DNA of 51,334 nucleotides, taken from contig JAFXXW010000014.1 of assembly GCA_017542055.1 (NCBI GenBank), positions 1 to 51,334 of the forward strand. The letters run 5' to 3'. Below the pieces are notes generated by a model. The model had not been told where the DNA came from. It saw only the letters and a list, made by a program, of their open reading frames with translations, and did no database searches. The DNA is from Kiritimatiellia bacterium (GTDB lineage Bacteria > Verrucomicrobiota > Kiritimatiellia > RFP12 > UBA1067). Positions 40,336 through 47,395 of the stretch are shown in pieces (the stretch's first letter is position 1; every line of letters starts with the position of its first letter). The position numbers and the translations under genes were made by a program.

Positions 40336-42168
40336 ATGGAATTCGAGAACACCATAGGGCTCGAAACCCACGTCCAGCTGAAGACGAAGACGAAGATGTT
40401 CTGTTCGTGCCTCCTCAAAACGGGGTGCGAACCGAACACCAACGTCTGTCCGGTGTGTCTGGGCTACCCGGGGGCGCTCCCGGTGATGAACAAGGAGGCC
40501 GTCAAGTTCACGGTCATGAGCGGGCTGATGCTGGGTTGCAAGATCAACCCCCACGCCACCTTCGACCGCAAGAACTACTTCTACCCCGATATGGCCAAGG
40601 ACTACCAGATTTCGGAGAACGAAAGTCCCTTGTGCATCGGCGGCGGCGTGACCATCCAGACGCCGCGCGGCCCCAAGTTCATCCGCATCAACCACATCCA
40701 TCTCGAGGAGGATGCGGCCAAGATCAACCACTACGCGCAGAGCTCGGGCGTGGATTTCAATCGCGGGGGCACTCCGCTGATGGAAATCGTCTCCGAGCCC
40801 GATCTTTCCAGCGCCGACGAAGCCATCGCCTACCTCACCGCGCTCAAGGAGATGCTGGTGTACGCGGGCGTGAGCGACTGCAACCTCGAAGAGGGCAACA
40901 TGCGCTCGGACGTCAACATTTCCATCCGGCCCGCCGGCGAAACGCGCCTGGGCACCAAGGTGGAAATCAAGAACATGAATTCCTTTTCGGGAATCCATGC
41001 CGCGCTCGAGTACGAAGCCCGGCGCCAGCGCGAATGCATGGCGCACTCCATCCCCATCGTGCAGGAAACGCGCCGGTGGGACGGCGATGCGCTGGAGACG
41101 GCCTCCATGCGCTCCAAGGAAAACGCCAACGACTACCGCTACTTCCCCGAACCGGATCTGGTGCCGGTGGAGCTGTCGGCGGAAACGGTCGAAAGCTGGC
41201 GCCGTTTGCTGCCCGAGCAGCCGGAGGCGCGTCGCGCCCGCATGATCGAAGAGTACGGCATCGCGGAGTACGACGCGGAGGTGCTGAGCCAGCACAAGGC
41301 CAACGCCGACTATTTCGAGGCGGCCGCCAAGGGGCTGGACAAGAAGATCGCCAAAACCCTCTGCAATCTTTTCATGTCGGACGTGATGGCGCTCATGAAC
41401 GCCTCGGGCAAGACCATCGGCGAATGCGCCATGAAGCCGGAGGAACTGCGCGCGCTGGTGGAACTGGCCGCCGCGGGCACCATCAACGGTCCCACCTTGA
41501 AGGAACTCCTGCCGGAGATTTTCGAAAAGGGCGGCGACCCCAAGGCCATCGTGCGGGAGCGGGGGCTCGGCGCGGTCAGCGACACGGGCGCCCTGGAGGC
41601 GTTCGTGGACCAGGCGATCGCGGCCAATCCCGGCCCGGTGCAGGACTTCAAGAACGGCAAAAAGGCGGCGGCCGGCTTCTTCGTGGGGCAGGTGATGAAA
41701 CTGTCCAAGGGCAAGGCCGATCCCAAACTGGTGGGGTCCATCGTGGCCAGGAAGCTGGCTTCGCTTTGTCTCGGGCTGGTGCTGATGCTTCTCGCGGGTT
41801 GCGCCAGCTTCATCCACATGCAGACCGCCATCTTCGCCAACGACGACGGCGAGTTCCTGACGGTGGACTACGGTACCGGCAAGGAAGACCACGTGACCAC
41901 CTTCGTTTCGCCCGGCAACGGGCAGGAAATGGAGATGAAGAGCAAGCTCCGGGTCAAGGTCAAACTGCCCAACGGCGACAGCTTTTTCGCGTTCCAGTGC
42001 ATGAACTTCCTGCCTTCGGGCACCATGTACCGCACCGACAACCGAAAGTGGATGTTCCACGCCAACGGCTTCACCTGCCGGGTGTACCGCGAGCTGGACG
42101 ACCGCTCCGGCTACTCGCTGTATTACGAAGGCGTGCTGGCGCGGACGGTGGAGAAACCCAAGAGGTAA
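40336..42168 (+). CDS. gatB: Asp/Glu-tRNA amidotransferase subunit B fused in frame to a lipoprotein
   Basis: Residues 1-476 are a complete GatB, the subunit of GatCAB that with GatA and GatC converts Glu-tRNA-Gln (or Asp-tRNA-Asn) to the amidated form. Seen: IGLETHVQLKTKTKMFC, a CPVCLGYPG zinc motif, DRKNYFYPDMAKDYQIS, the helical and YqeY-like tail, and the usual ending GQVMKLSKGKADPKLV. There is no stop: the frame runs on through VARKLASLCLGLVLMLLAGC (470-489), a textbook lipoprotein signal with lipobox LAGC (Cys489), into 121 further residues of unknown beta-rich sequence. Typical GatB is about 480 residues. An in-frame GTG at 41743, behind GGTGGGG, could start a separate 141-residue lipoprotein. 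gatA and gatC are not in the window. Confidence 0.9.
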   Translation: MEFENTIGLETHVQLKTKTKMFCSCLLKTGCEPNTNVCPVCLGYPGALPVMNKEAVKFTVMSGLMLGCKINPHATFDRKNYFYPDMAKDYQISENESPLCIGGGVTIQTPRGPKFIRINHIHLEEDAAKINHYAQSSGVDFNRGGTPLMEIVSEPDLSSADEAIAYLTALKEMLVYAGVSDCNLEEGNMRSDVNISIRPAGETRLGTKVEIKNMNSFSGIHAALEYEARRQRECMAHSIPIVQETRRWDGDALETASMRSKENANDYRYFPEPDLVPVELSAETVESWRRLLPEQPEARRARMIEEYGIAEYDAEVLSQHKANADYFEAAAKGLDKKIAKTLCNLFMSDVMALMNASGKTIGECAMKPEELRALVELAAAGTINGPTLKELLPEIFEKGGDPKAIVRERGLGAVSDTGALEAFVDQAIAANPGPVQDFKNGKKAAAGFFVGQVMKLSKGKADPKLVGSIVARKLASLCLGLVLMLLAGCASFIHMQTAIFANDDGEFLTVDYGTGKEDHVTTFVSPGNGQEMEMKSKLRVKVKLPNGDSFFAFQCMNFLPSGTMYRTDNRKWMFHANGFTCRVYRELDDRSGYSLYYEGVLARTVEKPKR

Positions 42169-42171
42169 GCG

Positions 42172-42903
42172 ATGGCCTGCGCGCTCGACAACATCCGTGT
42201 GGTCCTGGTGGGCACTTTGTACACCGGCAACGTGGGTTCGAGCTGTCGCGCCATGGCCAACATGGGCATCCGCAATCTGGTGCTGGCCGCGCCCAATCTC
42301 CAGAACGGCTGGGACGAGGGCGAGCGGCTGGCGGTGCACGCCACCGACATTCTGGCCAACCGTCGCGAAGTGGCCACGCTCGAAGAGGCGGTGGCCGACT
42401 GCGTGGCGGTGGTGGGCACTACGGCGCGCGGAGGACTCTACCGCCAGCACGTGCGCGCGCCCCGGGATTGCGCGGCCGAACTGCTGCGGATGGCGGAGGA
42501 CGGCCCCGTGGCGCTGGTGTTCGGTCGCGAGGACAAGGGCCTCACCAACGAAGAAATAGCCCAATGCACGCATCTCATCCGCATTCCGGTGGACGAGGGC
42601 TATACGAGCATCAACCTGGCGCAGGCCGTGCTCGTGACGTGCTACGAATTTTTCGTCGCCTCGGGCAAATACCAGCCGCCGCACGAAAAGGCGTGCGCCG
42701 CGCCCCAGGCGCAAAAGATGCAGCTCATGAAGAACTGGGCCGAAATGCTGGAGAAGATCGGCTTCATGCAGAGCGTGCAACGCGAACATTTCATGCAAGG
42801 GTTTCATCGGGTGTTCTCACGGGGGGTATACACCAAAGATGACGCCGCACTATTGTTGGGAGTAGCCAGGCAGGCAATATGGACCGCATCGCATACCTCG
42901 TAA
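42172..42903 (+). CDS. trmJ: RNA methyltransferase, TrmJ-like (SpoU family)
   Basis: A 243-residue SPOUT-fold methyltransferase closest in layout to TrmJ, which 2'-O-methylates position 32 of tRNAs. Diagnostic segments are VLVGTLYTGNVGSSCRAMAN, VVGTTARGG, the SAM knot ALVFGREDKGLTNEEIAQC and IPVDEGYTSINLAQAVLV. The C-terminal helical extension (GVYTKDDAALLLGVARQAIW) is also TrmJ-like. It starts three bases after the gatB frame and overlaps the next gene by 25 bases. The exact target base is inferred from family resemblance. Confidence 0.86.
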   Translation: MACALDNIRVVLVGTLYTGNVGSSCRAMANMGIRNLVLAAPNLQNGWDEGERLAVHATDILANRREVATLEEAVADCVAVVGTTARGGLYRQHVRAPRDCAAELLRMAEDGPVALVFGREDKGLTNEEIAQCTHLIRIPVDEGYTSINLAQAVLVTCYEFFVASGKYQPPHEKACAAPQAQKMQLMKNWAEMLEKIGFMQSVQREHFMQGFHRVFSRGVYTKDDAALLLGVARQAIWTASHTS

Positions 42904-43922
42904 GACGTCTCTTGCTGGTGATACCGACCTTCATCGGCATTACCGTAGTCTGTTTCACGCTCACGCGTTTCCTGCCGGGCGGACCGGTGGAAATCCGGCT
43001 CATGCGGCTTAAAGGCATGGCGCAGGCCGGCGAGGCGGGTTCCACCACCTCGGCCGCGCACATCAGCGAAGAGTACAAGAAGGATCTGGAGCGCCAGTTC
43101 GGCTTCGACAAGCCCATCGTGGTGCAGTACTGGAACTGGCTCGTCGTGAACCGCATGGGGATGAAGCTGCCCAGCTACGACTATCCCAACAAGACGGCGT
43201 GGCAGCTCATCAAGAGCCGCATCCCGGTTTCGCTCTGGTTCGGTCTCGCCTCCTTCCTGCTGACCTACATGATCTGCGTGCCTTTGGGCATCGCCAAGGC
43301 GCTCAAACACCGGCAACCGTTCGACGCCGGCAGCTCCCTTGTGGTCTTCATCGCCTACGCCATCCCCGCGTTCGCGCTCGCGATGATGCTCAAGATGTTC
43401 TTCTGCGGCACGGTGGAAGGGCTCTGGGACGTGTTTCCGCTGGGCGGCATTTCGTCCGACTTCGACATCGAGCCCGGCTTCTGGACCTGGTTCGTCGATC
43501 GCGCCTGGCACATGGCGCTGCCCATCTTCTGCTACGTGGCCGGCGGCTTCGCAATGTTGACATTGCTCATGAAAAACTCGCTGCTGGACCAGATTTCGGC
43601 CGACTATATCCGCACCGTCATCGCCAAGGGCGCCACGCGTCGCCGGGCCATTTGGCTGCACGCCTTCCGTAATGCGCTCATTCCCATCGCGACGGGCTTG
43701 GGGCCGATGATCGGGCTTTTGTTCGCCGGCTCCATCATCATCGAGACCATCTTCGAGATTCCCGGCATGGGACGCCTCAGCTGGGACGCGCTCATCGGCC
43801 GCGACTACGCCGTGTTTCTGGCACTCTTGGCGCTCACCGCCAGCTTCCAGCTGATCGGCAACCTCATTTCCGACGTTCTCTACATGATTATCGACCCCCG
43901 AATCGACTTCTCCAAAAAATGA
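42879..43922 (+). CDS. Oligopeptide-type ABC transporter permease (OppB/YejB-like)
   Basis: A 347-residue inner-membrane permease with six predicted helices. The start RRLLLVIPTFIGITVVCFTL and GGPVE, the binding-protein-dependent loop (EAA-like, YIRTVIAKGATRRRAIWLHAFRN) and the end FEIPGMGRLSWDALIGRDY are typical of the OppB/DppB/YejB family. A segment between helices 1 and 2 is longer than in OppB, favouring YejB. It overlaps the next permease by four bases (ATGA). No substrate-binding protein or ATPase gene is in the window, so the peptide or related substrate is unknown. Confidence 0.88.
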   Translation: MDRIAYLVRRLLLVIPTFIGITVVCFTLTRFLPGGPVEIRLMRLKGMAQAGEAGSTTSAAHISEEYKKDLERQFGFDKPIVVQYWNWLVVNRMGMKLPSYDYPNKTAWQLIKSRIPVSLWFGLASFLLTYMICVPLGIAKALKHRQPFDAGSSLVVFIAYAIPAFALAMMLKMFFCGTVEGLWDVFPLGGISSDFDIEPGFWTWFVDRAWHMALPIFCYVAGGFAMLTLLMKNSLLDQISADYIRTVIAKGATRRRAIWLHAFRNALIPIATGLGPMIGLLFAGSIIIETIFEIPGMGRLSWDALIGRDYAVFLALLALTASFQLIGNLISDVLYMIIDPRIDFSKK

Positions 43923-45013
43923 TCTTCTCGCCCTTAACCATCAAGCGTTTCCGCAGTTTTCGCCGTATCCGCCGCGCGTGGTGGTCGCTCATCGGCTTCG
44001 GCGTAATTTTCGTTTTCTGCATGCTGGCCGACGTGGTCTGCCCGTGCGATCCCCGGGCCGTGGTGGATCCCGCCACGTTGGAAAAGTACCGCCAGCCGGT
44101 GGTGGAATATTCCTACGAAATCAAGAACGCCCGCTGGAACGAAATGCCCGACGGATCCATCAATTCGTTCGAAGGACCGGAAGGTTTCGACTTCGGGAAT
44201 CTCGCCGACTATGACGTCCGGCGCACCCAGAAAGACGGCTACGTGCGCGTCTATTGCGAGAGCAAGACCCCGCCCAAGCGCACCGAGCGCGTCCTGCCCG
44301 CGCCGGAAATCAGCTTCCCGTTCCGTCCCTGCAAGGAGCATCCCTTCGGCATCGACGCCGGCGGACGCGACGTCTACGCCCGGGTGGTGCACGGCATGCG
44401 CATCGCCTTGCTGTTCGGACTGGTGCTGGCGTTCTGGGCCATGTTCACGGGGCTCGTCATCGGCGCCGTCGAGGGCTATTTCGGGGGAATTACCGATATC
44501 GTCTGCCAGCGCTTCACGGAAATCTGGTGCTCCATTCCTTTCCTTTACGTGATGATCTTCATCGGTTCCACCATGGGCCGTAGCTTCACCATCCTGCTCG
44601 TCTGCTACGCCATCTTCAACTGGATCGGCGTCAGCTACTACATGCGCGCCGAATTCCTGCGCCTGAGGTCGCGCACGTTCGTGGAAGCGGCCAAGGTGCA
44701 GGGCTTCAGCGCCGCGCGCATCATCTTCGGGCACATCCTGCCCAACGCGCTCACCCCGCTCATCACGCTCTTTCCGTTCCTTCTCATGGGGGCCATCGGA
44801 TCGCTGGCGGCGTTGGACTTCCTCGGCTTCGGCCTGCCGCCCATGACGCCCAGCTGCGGCGAACTCATGAACCAGGCGCAGCAGTTCCGCTGGGCGTGGT
44901 GGCTCATTCTCTTCCCGGCGTTGGCGCTCTTCATCGTGATGCTCCTTACCGTGCTCATCGGCGAAGGTCTGCGCGACGCGTTCGATCCCCGCCAGAAGTC
45001 CAAGCTGGAATAA
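43919..45013 (+). CDS. Oligopeptide-type ABC transporter permease (OppC/YejE-like)
   Basis: A 364-residue partner permease. One N-terminal helix (about residues 24-42) is followed by a large extracytoplasmic loop of about 110 residues, as in YejE, then five helices. The EAA-type coupling loop is FVEAAKVQGFSAARIIFGHILPNAL, preceded by HPFGIDAGGRDVYARVVHG, which is diagnostic for OppC/YejE. With the preceding gene it would form the membrane channel of a peptide importer whose other parts lie elsewhere. Its stop shares a base with the kinase start (TAATG). Confidence 0.88.
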   Translation: MIFSPLTIKRFRSFRRIRRAWWSLIGFGVIFVFCMLADVVCPCDPRAVVDPATLEKYRQPVVEYSYEIKNARWNEMPDGSINSFEGPEGFDFGNLADYDVRRTQKDGYVRVYCESKTPPKRTERVLPAPEISFPFRPCKEHPFGIDAGGRDVYARVVHGMRIALLFGLVLAFWAMFTGLVIGAVEGYFGGITDIVCQRFTEIWCSIPFLYVMIFIGSTMGRSFTILLVCYAIFNWIGVSYYMRAEFLRLRSRTFVEAAKVQGFSAARIIFGHILPNALTPLITLFPFLLMGAIGSLAALDFLGFGLPPMTPSCGELMNQAQQFRWAWWLILFPALALFIVMLLTVLIGEGLRDAFDPRQKSKLE

Positions 45014-46809
45014 TGAAACTGTTGGAACCCGGCGGACGTTTCGGCGACTACATCGTCGAAAAGCTGCTCGGCAAGGGCGGCATGGGCGCCGTCTATCTTC
45101 TCCGGGCGGTCGCGGGCGGCGCCCGCTACGCGGTGAAGATCATGATTCCGCCGGAAGGGGAAGAGGCCGAGCGCGAATTCCGCAAGCGCTTCGCCCGCGA
45201 GGCCTATTTCGCCATGAAAATCCGCCATCGCAACCTGATTGCGGTGTACGACGTGGGCGAGGACCCCGAAACCGGCCTTTGCTACATTCTCATGGACTAC
45301 GTCCCCGGCGGCAATCTCACGGGACTGTTGCACGAAAGGGGACGGCTCGGCATCGGCGAGGCGGTGGAACTGACGCTGCAGATCGCCTCCGCCCTCAATC
45401 TGGCGCACGAATTCGGCGTGGTGCATCGCGACCTCAAGCCGGACAACATCATGTTCGACGCGGACGGCGTGCCCAAACTTTCGGACTTGGGCATCGCCAA
45501 GTTCGCGGACGATTCCTCCACCGCCACTTCGGTCACTTCCACCGGCATCGTGATGGGCACGCCCGCCTACATGGCCCCGGAACAGATGGTGGATTCGCAC
45601 CAGGTGGACGCGCGGGCCGACATCTATTCGCTGGGGATGGTGTTCTACGAAATGCTCACCGGGGTCCGTCCGCACGGCAACTCGTCCATGCTGGAACTGG
45701 TGGCCAAGGCGGTGAAAGGGATAGAGCTCCCCAACGTGCGCACGCTCCGGCCGGAAGTGCCGCCCGAACTCGCCAAGGTCGTGGCCTCCATGTGTTCCAA
45801 CCGACCGGAAAAGCGTCCCCCCACCGCCTTGGCGGCCGCGCAACTTTGCATGCTGGCGATGGAAACCTGGCGGCGACGGCAGGCCAAACTGGACTTTCTC
45901 CGGCGCATGCGCTACCGTATCATGGCGGGAGTCGGCGCGCTGGCGCTGGCAGTGGCGGCGATAATAGGATTGGTCCAGTTCCGGTCCGGCCAGGCTCCGG
46001 CGGAAGCTGCTTTGCCCGCCCCGGAAAATACGGGAGCGGAAGCTCCGGTCGTTCAACCGGAACCGGTGCCGACTCCTCCGCCGGTCGAAGTCGCCCCCAT
46101 CGCTCCGGCCAAACCGGTCGAGCCGGCAGTCCCGTCCGCGCCCCAATACGAACCGGGTACGCGGGACCTCAAGCTAGACCGGATGCCCGAGCATCTGCGC
46201 GAACTCGTCCAACGCGCCAACCGGCTCAAGGGCGGCTCGTTCGGCATGTGGGACAAGGGGTGTCTGGCGTTTGGCCGGCTCAAGCTGGAAGGCTATTCGT
46301 CCGGTTGCCGGGAGGTGGCTTCCTGGGCGATCGTGGACGAACGCACGGGCGACTTCGCCATCGCGGTGCATCCCGGCAAGGGCAAGGCCGTCTTCCTGAA
46401 GCACGGCTACGCGCCGTTGGAGGTGGAAGTGCCGGAGTCGGGCCGGGAGTGGCGGGACGACCGGGCGGTGGATCTGGGCACGGTGGAACTTGGCCGGATC
46501 CGCGCGCAAGCTTCGGCCATGGTGTCGTTCCGGGCGGTGCTGTCGCCCGGCGCGGGCAAGGCGCAGCTGGAACTCACGCTCGTCAACGACCGTCCCTCCA
46601 GTTCGGTGGGCCGCTGGGACGGCAAACACCAGACGCCGCGCGTGTGCGCCGTTTCGCGTACGGTGGAGAACGGCCAGCAGGTGAGCGTGGGCAACTGCGT
46701 GCGCGCCAGGTACATCCTCACGCTCAAGACGGCCAACGGCCGGACCTATCGCCGCGAGCTGGACTTTTCCCGCGAGAAATACCTCAACCTCGGCGACGTC
46801 AAGCTGTAA
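45013..46809 (+). CDS. Membrane-anchored Ser/Thr protein kinase
   Basis: A 598-residue PknB-type kinase. The catalytic domain (residues 13-285) has the glycine loop LGKGGMGAVY (19-28), Lys42, the catalytic loop HRDLKPDN (138-145), SDLG in place of DFG (157-160) and MGTPAYMAPEQ. All catalytic residues are present. One membrane helix near residues 304-323 is followed by a Pro/Glu-rich linker and an extracytoplasmic sensor-like domain of about 200 residues without a recognised fold. It shares a base with the permease stop, suggesting co-expression and perhaps sensing linked to that transporter. It is the last gene of the rpsB operon. Confidence 0.9.
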   Translation: MKLLEPGGRFGDYIVEKLLGKGGMGAVYLLRAVAGGARYAVKIMIPPEGEEAEREFRKRFAREAYFAMKIRHRNLIAVYDVGEDPETGLCYILMDYVPGGNLTGLLHERGRLGIGEAVELTLQIASALNLAHEFGVVHRDLKPDNIMFDADGVPKLSDLGIAKFADDSSTATSVTSTGIVMGTPAYMAPEQMVDSHQVDARADIYSLGMVFYEMLTGVRPHGNSSMLELVAKAVKGIELPNVRTLRPEVPPELAKVVASMCSNRPEKRPPTALAAAQLCMLAMETWRRRQAKLDFLRRMRYRIMAGVGALALAVAAIIGLVQFRSGQAPAEAALPAPENTGAEAPVVQPEPVPTPPPVEVAPIAPAKPVEPAVPSAPQYEPGTRDLKLDRMPEHLRELVQRANRLKGGSFGMWDKGCLAFGRLKLEGYSSGCREVASWAIVDERTGDFAIAVHPGKGKAVFLKHGYAPLEVEVPESGREWRDDRAVDLGTVELGRIRAQASAMVSFRAVLSPGAGKAQLELTLVNDRPSSSVGRWDGKHQTPRVCAVSRTVENGQQVSVGNCVRARYILTLKTANGRTYRRELDFSREKYLNLGDVKL

Positions 46810-46825
46810 GTTTTCCATGCTGAAC

Positions 46826-46871
46826 TTTTTTGCAGATTTTGCTTGACTTTTTCGGTTAGATATGGTAAACT
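46826..46871 (+). promoter_or_regulatory. feo operon promoter with candidate metal-responsive operator
   Basis: -35 TTGACT (46843-46848), 17-base spacer, -10 TAAACT (46866-46871) with extended TGG; a T-rich stretch precedes the -35. Across the -10 lies GTTAG-N4-GGTAAACTTA (46855-46873), repeated almost exactly before feoB. A Fur or DtxR-type repressor site is possible; no regulator gene is nearby. Confidence 0.65.
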
Positions 46872-46901
46872 TATAGACAGCTAACTCAAAAAAGGATGTT
46901 T

Positions 46902-47111
46902 ATGCCAATCACATTGTTGGGCCCCGGGGCCAAGCGTCACGTCGCTTCCATCCACGGAAACGACGCGATAAAGCGCCATTTGTGCGACTTGGGATTCGTC
47001 GAAGGCGCGGAAGTGGAGGTTATCGCCGACAACGGCGGAAGCCTCATCGTGGGCGTGCACGGCACCCGGCTCGCCCTCAACGCCGACCTGGCCAAACGCA
47101 TATTCGTATAA
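46902..47111 (+). CDS. feoA: FeoA domain protein (first copy)
   Basis: A 69-residue FeoA protein, an SH3-like small cytoplasmic partner of the ferrous iron transporter FeoB. It carries the family pattern HVASIHGNDAIKRHLCDLGF then EGAEVEVIADNGGSLIVGVHGTRLALNADLAKRI. An in-frame ATG at 46896 sits directly on the AAGG ribosome site, so the ATG at 46902 (six bases after it) is preferred. It is followed after 12 bases by a second FeoA. Confidence 0.88.
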   Translation: MPITLLGPGAKRHVASIHGNDAIKRHLCDLGFVEGAEVEVIADNGGSLIVGVHGTRLALNADLAKRIFV

Positions 47112-47123
47112 GGAGAAAAACCG

Positions 47124-47342
47124 ATGACACTGGACAAACTGGCGATAGGCGCCAAGGCCGTAGTGGCCAAGCTGAACGGCGAAGGGCCGGTCAAGCGCCG
47201 CATCATGGACATGGGAATCACCAAGGGCACGGAAGTGACCGTGCGCAAGGTGGCGCCGGCGGGCGACCCCATCGAGATCACCGTGCGCGGGTACGAGCTT
47301 TCGGTCCGCAAGCACGAGGCGGCGCTGGTGGAAGTTAAGTGA
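47124..47342 (+). CDS. feoA: FeoA domain protein (second copy)
   Basis: A second, distinct FeoA of 72 residues: LDKLAIGAKAVVAKLNGEG, then KRRIMDMGITKGTEVTVRKV and DPIEITVRGYELSVRKHEA, which is the more canonical FeoA sequence. Tandem FeoA proteins before FeoB are common in anaerobes. AAGGAGAAAA lies just before the ATG. A 53-base gap with its own promoter-like motif separates it from feoB. Confidence 0.93.
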   Translation: MTLDKLAIGAKAVVAKLNGEGPVKRRIMDMGITKGTEVTVRKVAPAGDPIEITVRGYELSVRKHEAALVEVK

Positions 47343-47348
47343 AAATTT

Positions 47349-47379
47349 TTTGCCCGGACTGTTAGCCTGGGTAAACTAA
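47349..47379 (+). promoter_or_regulatory. Second feo motif, possible internal promoter and operator before feoB
   Basis: GTTAG-N4-GGTAAACTAA (47361-47379) matches the motif before feoA at 14 of 19 positions, including the TAAACT -10 (47372-47377). TTGCCC at 47350 is a weak -35. TTAG and CTAA are inverted ends. It could give feoB separate iron control. Confidence 0.5.
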
Positions 47380-47395
47380 ACGAGGAACCAAAGAC

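Noticed and set aside
24..46818. Many long minus-strand open frames opposite recognised genes
   Set aside because: They mirror GC-rich coding sequence, are rich in Arg/His/Pro, and contain no conserved motif or ribosome site.
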